Below, piece by piece: positions 24,377 to 32,326 of a stretch of DNA of 33,862 nucleotides (its first letter is position 1; every line of letters begins with the position of its first letter). The notes under the pieces were generated by a model. It did not search any database, was not told where the DNA came from, and saw nothing but the letters and a program-made list of their open reading frames with translations. The stretch spans positions 1 through 33,862 of the forward strand of contig JAHBWT010000044.1 of assembly GCA_019636815.1 (NCBI GenBank), written 5' to 3'. Both the position numbers and the translations under genes were made by a program. Source of the DNA: Nitrospira sp. Lineage in GTDB: Bacteria > Nitrospirota > Nitrospiria > Nitrospirales > Nitrospiraceae.

Positions 24377-27109
24377 CTACCCTAATCCAACCCGTATTCT
24401 CGCATCCACGATCCGGCAGCCTTGGCCGGGTGGGAGCGCGAAGATCGGATTCAAATCGAGTTCGCTGATCTCTGGAATTTCTTCAACGAGACGAGATACT
24501 CGCAGCAACGTTTCTTCCAAGGCATCAAGATCGGCCGGTGGGTGCCCGCGATAGCCGGTGAGCAAACGATAGCCTTTGATTCCGCGGACCATCTCTGCGG
24601 CGTCACGGTCGGTGAGTGGCGTGATGCGGAACTGAACATCTCCAAGGATCTCGACATGAATTCCACCAAGTCCAAAAGCCATCAGAGGGCCGAAGAGGGG
24701 ATCATCCGCGACTCCGATCATGACCTCCACGCCGCCGGTGAGCATCGGCTGCACGAGCACGCCTTCCATGGCGTCGAGCTGATTGGTCTCGGCGAGTCGC
24801 GTTCTCACCGAGTCAAACGCTTTGCGAACCGCCTCTTCGTTCGTGAGATTCAATTGCACGCCGCCGATCTCAGTTTTGTGCACAATCTGATGTGAAGCCA
24901 GTTTGACGGCGACCGGATAACCGACTTGCCTTGCCACGGCCGCTGCTTCATCGGCGGTTCCAGCCACTCCTCCTGGCTGAACAGGAAGTCGGAGCGCACT
25001 CATGACATTTCGTGTCTCTTCCACCGACAACCAGCCCGCACCGCGACGCGAGAGAACGTCGGTACAGATTTTCTTAACGGCTGGAAGATTCAGATCATCG
25101 AAGTCGGGAACCATGCCAGCCGGCTGTTGCCGCCACTCTGCGTAAGTCGCCGCTTTGCCGAGCACGAGCGCGGGGGTCTCCGGCAAATGGTAGGCGGGAA
25201 TGGTTTCTGTTTGGGAATTAAACGTACGGTCCATGTCACCCTCCGCCATCCAGCCAATGAGCACAGGCTTGGCCTTCGCCCCAGCCTTTCGCCCATTCTC
25301 AATTCCAGCCATGATGCCACGGGCGATCTCTGGCGTATCTGTCACGGTCACAGCCATATAGAGGATGATCAGCGCATCGATCTCACCAGCCAAGAGGAGA
25401 GTTTCAATCCCCTTGGCGTACTGATCCGGTGTGGCAGAAGCAATCAAATCGACGGGGTTGCTTAGCGCGGCGGCCAAGGGGAGAAAGGATGAGAGCGTTG
25501 CCCTGGTTCGGGCAGACAATTCCGGAACAACCAACTCGCTTTCCTCGCAGGCGTCAGTACAAAGAACGGCAGGCCCTCCCGCGTTCGTGATGATGCCCAC
25601 TCGCCGACCCAGCGGGAGGGGTTGATTTGATAGGCCAGAAGCCAGGGCCAATAAGTCTTCGAGCGATTCCGCGCGAATGACGCCGGCTTGATGAAATAAG
25701 GCATCGATGGCAACATCGCTGGCTGCAAGCGCCGCTGTGTGAGAACTTGCCGCACGCCGCCCCGATTGTGAGCGTCCAGCTTTGACCGCAATGATCGGTT
25801 TGCGACGGCTCACGCGCCGGGCGATGCGGGCGAATTTTCGAGGATTGCCGAAGGACTCCACGTAAAGGAGGACGACATTCGTGGAAGGGTCTTCTTCCCA
25901 ATATTGCAACAGATCGTTGGTGGACACATCGGCCTTGTTTCCCACACTCACAAAGGAAGAGATGCCCAAGTGAAATCGCCGCGCGCCGGCAAGAGTCGCA
26001 ATCCCGATGGCGCCGCTTTGCGACGACATGGCGGCACGGCCCCGAGGGGGAAACAGCGTGGTGAAGGTGGCATTCAGCTGTACGTCGCGGTCCGTGTTCA
26101 AGATTCCGAAGCAATTGGGCCCGATCATGCGCATGCCGTATTGCCGGATCTTTTTGGCCAGCTGGCTCTGGAGCTCCGTTCCTTCGGCTCCCACTTCCGC
26201 AAAGCCTGCCGTAATGACCACCAACGCCCGGACACCTTTGTCCGCACAATCATCGACGACGGACAACACGTGCTGTCGGGGCACAGCGATGATGGCGAGA
26301 TCCACTGATCCGGGAATCGTGCGTACTGAGGAATGGACAGGAACTCCGGCGATCTCTGAGGCATGTGGGTTGACCGGATAAATGGCACCACGAAACTGAT
26401 TGGTTCGGAGTGCATCGAAAAGTCGATAGCCGATGCTCTTTGGATCGCGCGATGCACCGACCATGGTCACGGATCGGGGGTGGAAAAACGGGCGGAGTGA
26501 AGCGGTTGTGGCGAGCCGTTCACGGACCTCGGCACGAGTGACGGTCGTTTCCGAGGGAATCAGCGACAACTCGACTTCCATCTCGTCGCCTCCGTAGGCT
26601 TCATGGGCCGTAAACCCCGATTCGCGGAATACTTCCCGCATGGCCAGATTGTCCGCATGAGTGACCGCCCATAGTCGGGTGAATCCATGCCGGATGGCCA
26701 GCAAGGCGAGCCGTTCAAGGAGCAGGGTTCCCAGACCTTTCCCATGAAACTCGTCGATCACGGCCATCGCCACCTCCGCGGTGTGCGCATCCCTCGCCCA
26801 GTAGGACCCCGCGGCAATAATGTGCAGTGCGTCTTCCCATGACCGCATGACGATCAACGTCAACTGCGAACGGGGGGCTGAAGAGTCGCACAATCCCGCG
26901 ATGAAATCGTCCGGCGGTCTACCTTCCGAGAAAAACCGGCGCCGCTTCGATTCCGGCGACAGACGGTCGACAAATTGCTGCATCAAAGCCGTGTCCGACG
27001 GTTCGGACAGACGAATCGCTGCGGTCGTGCCGTCGCGAAGAATCAGCGATCCAGAGTCGGCATGATCGGCTTTCCATGGCGGGGTGTAGAGCGGACGAAC
27101 CTGTTTCAT
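24377..27109 (-). CDS. GNAT / ADP-forming acetyl-CoA ligase fusion (Pat/AcdAB-like)
   Basis: A 910-residue fusion. Residues about 15-185 are a GNAT acetyltransferase (VAMAVIDEFHGKGLGTLLLE is the acetyl-CoA loop). Then come a CoA-binding Rossmann domain at about 205-330 (RSVTMVGASRDPKSIGYRLF), a succinyl-CoA-ligase-like domain (MIGPNCFGILNT; SSHTAALAASDVAIDALFHQ) and a C-terminal ATP-grasp part (from about 690: YPVAVKLASHQIVHKTEIGG, then EISELDLNPIF). Such proteins either make acetyl-CoA with ATP formation or act as protein lysine acetyltransferases (E. coli PatZ). PatZ has its GNAT domain at the C-terminus; here it is N-terminal. It ends the minus-strand stress operon, 115 bases after the universal-stress gene. 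A decayed duplicate of its 3' end lies beyond higBA. No strong ribosome site precedes the ATG. Confidence 0.88.
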   Translation of the reverse strand: MKQVRPLYTPPWKADHADSGSLILRDGTTAAIRLSEPSDTALMQQFVDRLSPESKRRRFFSEGRPPDDFIAGLCDSSAPRSQLTLIVMRSWEDALHIIAAGSYWARDAHTAEVAMAVIDEFHGKGLGTLLLERLALLAIRHGFTRLWAVTHADNLAMREVFRESGFTAHEAYGGDEMEVELSLIPSETTVTRAEVRERLATTASLRPFFHPRSVTMVGASRDPKSIGYRLFDALRTNQFRGAIYPVNPHASEIAGVPVHSSVRTIPGSVDLAIIAVPRQHVLSVVDDCADKGVRALVVITAGFAEVGAEGTELQSQLAKKIRQYGMRMIGPNCFGILNTDRDVQLNATFTTLFPPRGRAAMSSQSGAIGIATLAGARRFHLGISSFVSVGNKADVSTNDLLQYWEEDPSTNVVLLYVESFGNPRKFARIARRVSRRKPIIAVKAGRSQSGRRAASSHTAALAASDVAIDALFHQAGVIRAESLEDLLALASGLSNQPLPLGRRVGIITNAGGPAVLCTDACEESELVVPELSARTRATLSSFLPLAAALSNPVDLIASATPDQYAKGIETLLLAGEIDALIILYMAVTVTDTPEIARGIMAGIENGRKAGAKAKPVLIGWMAEGDMDRTFNSQTETIPAYHLPETPALVLGKAATYAEWRQQPAGMVPDFDDLNLPAVKKICTDVLSRRGAGWLSVEETRNVMSALRLPVQPGGVAGTADEAAAVARQVGYPVAVKLASHQIVHKTEIGGVQLNLTNEEAVRKAFDSVRTRLAETNQLDAMEGVLVQPMLTGGVEVMIGVADDPLFGPLMAFGLGGIHVEILGDVQFRITPLTDRDAAEMVRGIKGYRLLTGYRGHPPADLDALEETLLRVSRLVEEIPEISELDLNPIFALPPGQGCRIVDARIRVGLG

Positions 27110-27224
27110 CGCGGCTATATCTACGGTACCAGCCGATCCGGTTTCAACGTCAGAACGATTCTGAGCGCAGGCTTGACGGGTTCGAAAAGTCCGCAGCCGA
27201 TATCGTCTCTCTGTTCGAGTCTTT

Positions 27225-28082
27225 TCACCGTAGCACGAGCACCGGACAAGTCACATGATGAACCACGGCATGTGACACACTCCCTAAGAGGAAGCGAGAA
27301 AATCCCTTGCGTCCATGAGAGGTAACGACGACGAGATCCATGGGCTTCGCCTCATGTTCAATCATCGCGGCGGGATTGCCGGTGGCGACTTTCGTGCTGA
27401 CCGTATAGTGTGAGTTCAAGAGTTTGCCGGCGGTCGACGTGACCAGCTCTTCCGCATAGCGCTCGGCTCCTTCCCACCATGCTTTAGTTCCCATTGCATC
27501 GTAGGGGTCATCCACTCCGATCGGAACGACGACGTGGAGGATACAGAGGTCGGCGGGATCGGCGAACGGATGCTGCATCAACCATTTTACGATGTGATCA
27601 GCGTCTTCTCGGCACTCGATCGCGATGAGTACCCGCTGAACTTTTCGCGCGGCACCTCTCACGATCATGGTTGGACGGGAACCGTGCAAGAGCACTCGAT
27701 GGGATACGCTTCCGAGGACCATCTCCGAGAGCCGGTTTCGTCCACGAACGCCGACGGCCACGAGATCGGCCGAGAGGTTGTCGGCGCTGTCGAGGATGAG
27801 CTGAGCGGGACTGCCGACTTCATTGACCTTCCTGATGGACTGGATCTCCGGCGGAACCATGGTCGCGGCGTGATCCAGAGCCTCGTGCCCGGCATCGACC
27901 ATCGCATTACGGAAATCATCATATCCTTGCACGTTGCCCGCCTGGGCGATGATCGGATTTTGTAAAATCCCTAAATCAACACCATGGACCAGCGCGACGT
28001 CCGTCGGATGATAGAGTTGGAAGGTTTGAATAACCGCCGCGAAAGCCTGATCTGACCAATCGACGCCGATGACGACTCTCAT
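27225..28082 (-). CDS. Universal stress protein with two tandem USP domains
   Basis: A 285-residue UspA-family protein with domains at about 1-145 and 150-285. Each begins with a beta-strand (MRVVIGVDWSDQAF; VQRVLIAIECREDADH) and ends with the ATP-binding glycine motif. The first has G-VR-G-RNRLSEMVL-GS, which fits G-2x-G-9x-G(S/T) exactly. In the second (TSHGRKGFSRFLLGS) the first glycine is replaced by Thr. The second domain ends HHVTCPVLVLR, a typical USP C-terminus. It probably binds ATP and supports survival in stress; its partner is unknown. A site (AAAGG) precedes the ATG at seven bases. It starts 21 bases after the phosphoribosyltransferase stop, so the two are clearly co-transcribed. 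Confidence 0.92.
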   Translation of the reverse strand: MRVVIGVDWSDQAFAAVIQTFQLYHPTDVALVHGVDLGILQNPIIAQAGNVQGYDDFRNAMVDAGHEALDHAATMVPPEIQSIRKVNEVGSPAQLILDSADNLSADLVAVGVRGRNRLSEMVLGSVSHRVLLHGSRPTMIVRGAARKVQRVLIAIECREDADHIVKWLMQHPFADPADLCILHVVVPIGVDDPYDAMGTKAWWEGAERYAEELVTSTAGKLLNSHYTVSTKVATGNPAAMIEHEAKPMDLVVVTSHGRKGFSRFLLGSVSHAVVHHVTCPVLVLR

Positions 28083-28103
28083 GCGATGACCTTTCCCACT
28101 ATA

Positions 28104-28793
28104 TTATGGCGGCGAGGCCGTTGAAGACTGCGTCCGCTCCTTCCATCCCAACAGCGATTCCTCCGCCAGGGTTAAATACTCCGCCACATCGTAATCGCTG
28201 ACCTGGGCGAAGTCGATATAGTGATGACCCACGGCCCGGAATGGGTCCGGTGTGGCAAGGACTATGAATTCATCCACCTGTACGCGTGCCTCTTGTATGG
28301 TGTCCAATGGGCCGACCGGAATAGCTCCGATCAGCCGGCGAGGTTTGAGGTGTCTGATGGACTGGACAGCTGCGAAGAACGTGGAGCCGGTGGCGATCCC
28401 ATCATCCACCAGAATCACGCTGTGCTCGGCAAGCGGGGGCATCTGCCGACCTTGGCGGTACATACCCTGCCGTCGAGCGATCTCTTGTTGCTGCATATGA
28501 GCCAGACCATCGATCTCAGTTCGAGAAAGACCGTACGCCGCCATTGCCTCAGGGTTCAGATAGACTGTGCCTGTTTCTCCCACCGCTCCGAGCGCATACT
28601 CGGGATTATCCGGCGCTCCCAGCTTGCGGGTAATAAATACGTCCAGCGGAAGATGCAGCCCCACACTCAGCTGATAACCGACGGCGACCCCACCGCGTGG
28701 GAGTGCCAAGATGATGGCTGTTGGATCATCACGGTACTGGATGAGTCGATCCACGAGCCGACGACCGGCCTCTTCGCGATTCTTGAACGTCAC
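28104..28793 (-). CDS. Phosphoribosyltransferase-domain protein
   Basis: A 229-residue type I PRTase-fold protein. The PRPP-binding signature is SVILVDDGIATGSTFFAAV, about residues 124-142, with the acidic pair and the GxxT loop intact. The early flexible-loop part reads AIILALPRGGVAVGYQLS (about 26-43), and PLDVFITRKLGAPDNPEYAL follows. Members of this group next to universal-stress and heat-shock genes are common and their substrate is not known; they are often annotated only as PRTase. The start is GTG at 28793 with GGAAGGGA upstream. A small frameshifted gene overlaps its 5' end in another frame. Its stop is 21 bases before the universal stress gene. Confidence 0.88.
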   Translation of the reverse strand: MTFKNREEAGRRLVDRLIQYRDDPTAIILALPRGGVAVGYQLSVGLHLPLDVFITRKLGAPDNPEYALGAVGETGTVYLNPEAMAAYGLSRTEIDGLAHMQQQEIARRQGMYRQGRQMPPLAEHSVILVDDGIATGSTFFAAVQSIRHLKPRRLIGAIPVGPLDTIQEARVQVDEFIVLATPDPFRAVGHHYIDFAQVSDYDVAEYLTLAEESLLGWKERTQSSTASPP

Positions 28794-28973
28794 GCGTGTC
28801 CCTTCCGTCCGGTAAATTCACATCAGACCGCTTGGCAATCTCGACTCCGATCAACAACATCGCCAATAGGACCACGAGGAGCGTGAGTAGGGGATGGTGC
28901 TGCGTCCCACCCTCATTTTCTTATCCCAGTGCCCATCCCAGGGAATTTCGAGGTAACGAGGATGCCCAAACAT
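28729..28973 (-). pseudogene. Small one-helix membrane protein, frameshifted in an A-run
   Basis: ATG 28973 has a good site (GAGGAG) and reads MFGHPRYLEIPWDGHWDKK, then runs into an out-of-family stretch and a stop at 28851. Adding one base to the A4 run (plus-strand T4 at 28916-28919) continues NEGGTQHHPLLTLLVVLLAM, LLIGVEIAKRSD, a strong transmembrane helix, with a stop at 28731-28729 inside the next gene. The gain of a clear membrane helix suggests the frame is broken by a single indel. It lies 16 bases after the Hsp20 stop, so it belongs to the operon. I do not know its function. The C-terminal overlap with the PRTase gene may be fortuitous. Confidence 0.4.
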
Positions 28974-28989
28974 GATCTCCTCTTTCCTC

Positions 28990-29463
28990 TCACGCGATTT
29001 TCACTTCGATTGCTTTTGGCTTGGCCTTCTCAGACTTTGGAAGATGGACTTTCAATATCCCATCTTTGTACTCTGCATTGATCTTGGATCCGTCGGCATC
29101 TTCGGGAAGGGTAAAGCTCCGCACGAAACTGCCGTACGCCCGCTCGACGCGATGATATTTCTTCCCTTTTTCTTCCTTTTCGTACCTCCGCTCTCCGCTG
29201 ATCGAGAGGACGTCGTCATGGACGTTGATCTTGATCTCTTCTTTTTTCATTTCAGGTACTTCAGCTTTGATGACATACTCGTTCTCGTCTTCCGAGATAT
29301 CCACGAGCGGCGACCATTCGGCGACAGTGATGGCTTCCTTCTTATCGCCTCCGGTGGGAACGGGTGTACGGCCAAATAAGGTCGAGAGTCGTTTTTCCAT
29401 CTCTTCGAGCTCCTTGAACGGATTCCATCGCGTCGTCGGTTCCCATCGTGTCAATGCGCTCAT
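28990..29463 (-). CDS. Hsp20 small heat-shock protein (alpha-crystallin domain)
   Basis: A 157-residue ATP-independent holdase. The N-terminal arm is MSALTRWEPTTRWNPFKELE. The alpha-crystallin domain starts near WSPLVDISEDENEYVIKAEV and continues PEMKKEEIKINVHDDVLSIS, GERRYEKE, AYGSFVRSFTLPEDADGSK, with the hallmark EYKDGILKVHLPK. The C-terminal I-x-V motif (AIEVKIA) allows oligomer formation. The start ATG 29463 is set by AAGGAGG eight bases upstream; the frame runs on to 29556 without support. It is the first gene of a minus-strand stress operon: Hsp20, a small membrane protein, a PRTase, a universal stress protein and the GNAT-ligase. I could not find a clear sigma-32 promoter upstream. 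Confidence 0.95.
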   Translation of the reverse strand: MSALTRWEPTTRWNPFKELEEMEKRLSTLFGRTPVPTGGDKKEAITVAEWSPLVDISEDENEYVIKAEVPEMKKEEIKINVHDDVLSISGERRYEKEEKGKKYHRVERAYGSFVRSFTLPEDADGSKINAEYKDGILKVHLPKSEKAKPKAIEVKIA

Positions 29464-29807
29464 GATCAGTGCCTCCTTGTGTGATTGATGGGGGCTGGAT
29501 GCCCTGCTGCTAACTTTGCATTGACGGTGCCAACGTCCAGGATTCGAAGGATCCACAAGAAAATGCGCGGTTCTATATAACCAGGTGGGTTGGGTTCATC
29601 TAAGAAGGAGAAGGGCCTGTGGCAATACGGGACAGTGATACAGAAGGGACTGTTGCCTCTTTCGACATTGATAGAAAGGCGGGGTTCCTTAAGATCGGCA
29701 TTGAGGACACCAGGCAAGAATGGATCTGAGTCTAGGTCGTGCACGACTGAGATTACTCATAGACAAAGCAGAGGAATGATCGGATTCTGGAGTCGAAAGA
29801 AAGTACG
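29464..29807. other. Intergenic region upstream of Hsp20
   Basis: About 340 bases, divergent to the small basic protein. It probably contains the stress-operon promoter. On the minus strand a TATATA at about 29573 has no good -35 partner, and no sigma-32-type CTTGAA/CCCAT pair stands out. No gene is convincing here. Confidence 0.3.
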
Positions 29808-29954
29808 ATGAAACAACGCTTGTCGTTTAAGAATTTGCCCAAGATCCAGGCAAAGCGGTTCAAGAAGCTGATACTGGAAAAGGAACGGGAGCGAGCCAAA
29901 CAAACGAGGGTTCAGCCGGCCGGGAAACGGTCTCCACATAGAGGTAGAGGCTGA
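29808..29954 (+). CDS. Very small basic protein (48 residues)
   Basis: The frame MKQRLSFKNLPKIQAKRFKK, LILEKERERAKQTRVQPAGK, RSPHRGRG is strongly basic, helical in the middle and Gly/Arg-rich at the end, like nucleic-acid-binding or ribosome-associated small proteins. It is complete from ATG 29808 to TGA 29954. A weak GAAAG-type site precedes it. I do not recognise a family. The composition is non-random and the frame lies in otherwise empty DNA, which is modest support. A longer minus-strand frame crosses the same DNA, but it is Arg/Leu/Phe-rich and unlike any family. Confidence 0.35.
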   Translation: MKQRLSFKNLPKIQAKRFKKLILEKERERAKQTRVQPAGKRSPHRGRG

Positions 29955-30277
29955 GGCTGAAAGCCGCGTGAGGATGTCTTCTGTCAGGTGTTCAAGGAAA
30001 GGGTCGGACCTGCTCTTGTGTAGCCAACGAGCGGAGGCCGGTCCTGAGAGCTGTTTGTGAAAGGTGGAGGTCTTCGAGGGGTTTAGGCTTCCCGCTTGGT
30101 ACCGGCGGGCCTGCTCACTGCCCCAGCGCTCGACCTCGATTCTCTTGAGTGTTCCTCTCACCGAGGCCTCCACTCAGTTATAAGATAACCGCTTTTCTCG
30201 GGAAATCAACCGGCAGAGTTGGTTCACACGAGTTCCCTCTTTCCACTGGAGCGGGAGACGCTGTTCCGCAATGCCGT
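29955..30277. other. Gap before the Pal-like gene
   Basis: About 320 bases after the small basic gene and beyond the 3' end of the minus-strand Pal-like gene. I see no gene, RNA or repeat that I can support, and no clear terminator for the Pal-like operon. Confidence 0.3.
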
Positions 30278-30868
30278 TCACGGCTTCCTGAAATGCACAC
30301 GCCGGTTTGATTGCCAGCACGCCTCGCTGTGCTCGGTGCAGAAAGGGCGTTCTTTTCCATAACTGGTGACTTGGATTTGCGACGCGGCCATACCGTGTTT
30401 CTCCAGATGTCGTTTGGCGGCCTGAGCGCGCCGTTCTCCCAGGACGAGGTTGTAGGCACTGGTGCCTCGCTCGTCGCAGTGGCCTTCGATCACGAGCCCT
30501 TGATTCAGTTCCGACTTAAGCAGGTCCGCAAGACGCTCCAACGTCGATTGGGCGTCTACGCGGATCGCATACCGATCGAAATCAAAATACACGTCCGAGA
30601 GTTCGGCCAGCGGTTCGACTGGTGGAGCCAACGATGTTTCCGGAACCGGCGCAACAGGCTCTTCCTCAACGCGCAGCTCCGGCTCTTCCGGCTTTGTTGG
30701 GGGGACGACCTTCGTTGCCTCAGCCACGGGTGCAGGAGGGGGATCGGCCTGGAATGATTGATCCTCTGCCGAGGTCACGATTCTCTGCCCGCTACAGCCT
30801 GACACGATCATGACCATGATCAACCAGAGAACAAGGCTGTCGCGCTGACGCGGAATCTGGGGCGACAT
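30278..30868 (-). CDS. Pal/OmpA-family peptidoglycan-associated lipoprotein
   Basis: A 196-residue outer-membrane lipoprotein that anchors the envelope to peptidoglycan. The lipoprotein signal is residues 1-25 (LVLWLIMVMIVSGC, Cys25 acylated). A Pro/Glu-rich linker follows (about 40-88). The OmpA-like domain covers about 93-195: DVYFDFDRYAIRVDAQSTLE, the peptidoglycan-binding GHCDERGTSAYNLVLGERRA, and YGKERPFCTEHSEACWQSNR, ending RVHFRKP. This resembles Pal of the Tol-Pal system, but no tol genes are nearby, so it may be a Pal paralogue. A strong site (AAGGAGGAGG) precedes the ATG. It follows the exported 112-residue protein by 12 bases, so they form an operon. Confidence 0.9.
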   Translation of the reverse strand: MSPQIPRQRDSLVLWLIMVMIVSGCSGQRIVTSAEDQSFQADPPPAPVAEATKVVPPTKPEEPELRVEEEPVAPVPETSLAPPVEPLAELSDVYFDFDRYAIRVDAQSTLERLADLLKSELNQGLVIEGHCDERGTSAYNLVLGERRAQAAKRHLEKHGMAASQIQVTSYGKERPFCTEHSEACWQSNRRVHFRKP

Positions 30869-30880
30869 TATTCCTCCTCC

Positions 30881-31219
30881 TTATCGAATGTGAATGGATC
30901 GAGCGATCAAACCGTCAGGCGTCTTCAGGTACGTGATAGTTGCCTTCTCACCGGCTTGGATATCAGCTAACCCAGCGGCCTGTTTCCCCTTCATAATCTT
31001 CGTATCTGTGGCCAGACGAGCGCCGACGACGAGCTCTTCCTCATTAGGAAGCACGACTTCCACCACGATGATCTGTGGATCAACGTCGACATTCGTAGCG
31101 ACCACTGTCCCATGGACCGTCCGCTGTATTGTCTCTCCCCAAGAACTCGTGACGGAAATCGTGGTACCCACCAATCCACATGCTAAAGCCACAGCGAGCA
31201 GGTACGCATTCGTTCTCAT
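30881..31219 (-). CDS. Exported protein of unknown function (beta-rich)
   Basis: A 112-residue protein with a signal peptide (residues 1-29, MRTNAYLLAVALACGLVGTT ... SWGE) and a small beta-rich mature part (TVHGTVVATNVDVDPQIIVV, EVVLPNEEELVVGARLATDT, TYLKTPDGLIARSIHIR). The alternating pattern suggests an OB-like or DUF5666-type barrel, but I cannot assign a family with certainty. ATG 31219 follows AAGGTGG; the frame extends to 31330 without a good site and would bury the signal, so I chose 31219. It is the first gene of a two-gene unit with the Pal-like lipoprotein, 12 bases away, so an envelope role is likely. Confidence 0.7.
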   Translation of the reverse strand: MRTNAYLLAVALACGLVGTTISVTSSWGETIQRTVHGTVVATNVDVDPQIIVVEVVLPNEEELVVGARLATDTKIMKGKQAAGLADIQAGEKATITYLKTPDGLIARSIHIR

Positions 31220-31694
31220 AAAAACCACCTTACTCTTCAGTCCGGATGATTCGGTGCAGGACTTCACCAATCGTACCTGGCATCGTGGCAAGAAGAGCGC
31301 CACGCCACGCAATGAAGATGAATCGCGCAACTCATTGAAAACACTAAATGTTGAATCGAGTAGTTAGTGTCGGAAAAGAACAGCGCTGAGGAAATCCGCT
31401 ACAAAGCTCCTCTCACTGATGTTGCGAAAGGACACATGGATTCTCAGAACGGTGAGAGCTCGGCAATTCTCTACTCCAACAATTCTCTATCCTGTGGGCC
31501 ATCCGAAGTCGGCGAGTTTGTTCCTCAAAACAATTGAGCGAGGTCACACAAGCGGTCATCAAACAATTGTCGGCACTCCAATTGCTCCTTCACATGGCAA
31601 CACGCGTCGCCGGACCTTGACCTGACGTCTACTCTCTTGCGGATCTTTCCTTCAGCGCGTTATGGGACGAACGGGCCGACAAGGCGGAGCGAGA
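31220..31694. other. Intergenic region between divergent genes
   Basis: About 475 bases containing the promoters of the divergent exported-protein and PH-domain genes. Short plus-strand frames here are not supported by any family resemblance. I see no repeat or hairpin worth naming. Confidence 0.3.
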
Positions 31695-32186
31695 ATGGCT
31701 CTAATCATGGAGGAGCGGGAGCCGGATCGATTGGTGGTCTGGGAGGCGTTTCCCTCCTGGGCACAGTTCGCTTGGCTCTACCTCATGAGCGCTCTCTCCG
31801 CCCTCCGTGCGGCGCTGTTTCATAGATTCGGCGTGGATGGATGGGAGATGTGGGTGATAGGGGCCGTGATCCTGATTGCCTGCGCCGCAGTCCTGCGGCA
31901 CTGGGGGCACTACGAACTCACGAGGGATCGGATCATGGTGCGCAACGGCTACACGAGACGCGTGATTCAGTCCATTCTTCTGAGAGATGTCCGCGAAGTG
32001 ACGATACGGCAAGGCTTCGTCGCGCAGTTCTTCGGAATCGGTAGGCTGATCATTCACTCACGGACACCCGATCGAATGATCTCATTACGGGGAGTATGCG
32101 ATCCAGAAGAGGTAAAAACTCGCATCGAAGCCCTTGCCTGGAAGCATCAGCGAACGACTGTGAACTCACAGCCGGCTGGTACGTGA
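31695..32186 (+). CDS. PH-domain membrane protein (bacterial PH, YdbS-like)
   Basis: A 163-residue protein with two transmembrane helices (about 21-36, FAWLYLMSALSALRAALF; about 50-68, WVIGAVILIACAAVLRHW). These are followed by a bacterial pleckstrin-homology-like domain (YELTRDRIMVRNGYTRRVIQ, SILLRDVREVTIRQGFVAQF, FGIGRLIIHSRTPDRMISLR, GVCDPEEVKTRIEAL). The 'R-x-G-x-x-x-R..I.L.D..EV...Q....R.FGIG.L.I.S' run is the bPH2 signature. Its role is unknown; relatives are implicated in membrane-stress responses. I start at ATG 31695 (GGAG five bases upstream); the frame opens at 31662. It is followed by 160 bases before the archease operon. Confidence 0.75.
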   Translation: MALIMEEREPDRLVVWEAFPSWAQFAWLYLMSALSALRAALFHRFGVDGWEMWVIGAVILIACAAVLRHWGHYELTRDRIMVRNGYTRRVIQSILLRDVREVTIRQGFVAQFFGIGRLIIHSRTPDRMISLRGVCDPEEVKTRIEALAWKHQRTTVNSQPAGT

Positions 32187-32305
32187 TTCGGATGCTGAGT
32201 CACCAGACTCAATGCGAAACATTTAGAGTGGAGATTGCCTTCAAGGATCATGTAGGAATGGTCGCGATCACGTGATGTGGAAATGCGAGACAAAGGAGGT
32301 GTTTT

Positions 32306-32326
32306 ATGGGGAGGCATTGCTGCTGA
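32306..32326 (+). CDS. Possible six-codon leader peptide before the archease gene
   Basis: A strong ribosome site (AAAGGAGG) is followed by ATG GGG AGG CAT TGC TGC TGA, that is MGRHCC, 21 bases before the archease start. The archease gene itself has a weaker site (GAGAGAGGAC). The palindrome ATCACGTGAT lies at 32267-32276. A leader ORF that couples or gates translation of archease is possible. It could also be the scar of an earlier start. Confidence 0.25.
   Translation: MGRHCC

Noticed and set aside
23440-24436. 44-bp identical blocks as att sites of an integrase element
   Set aside because: No integrase lies between them and the similarity continues beyond the block as diverged homology, which does not fit a short attachment core.
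29757-30173. 138-codon minus-strand frame upstream of Hsp20
   Set aside because: No domain, odd composition, no ribosome site; the small basic plus frame across it is more plausible.
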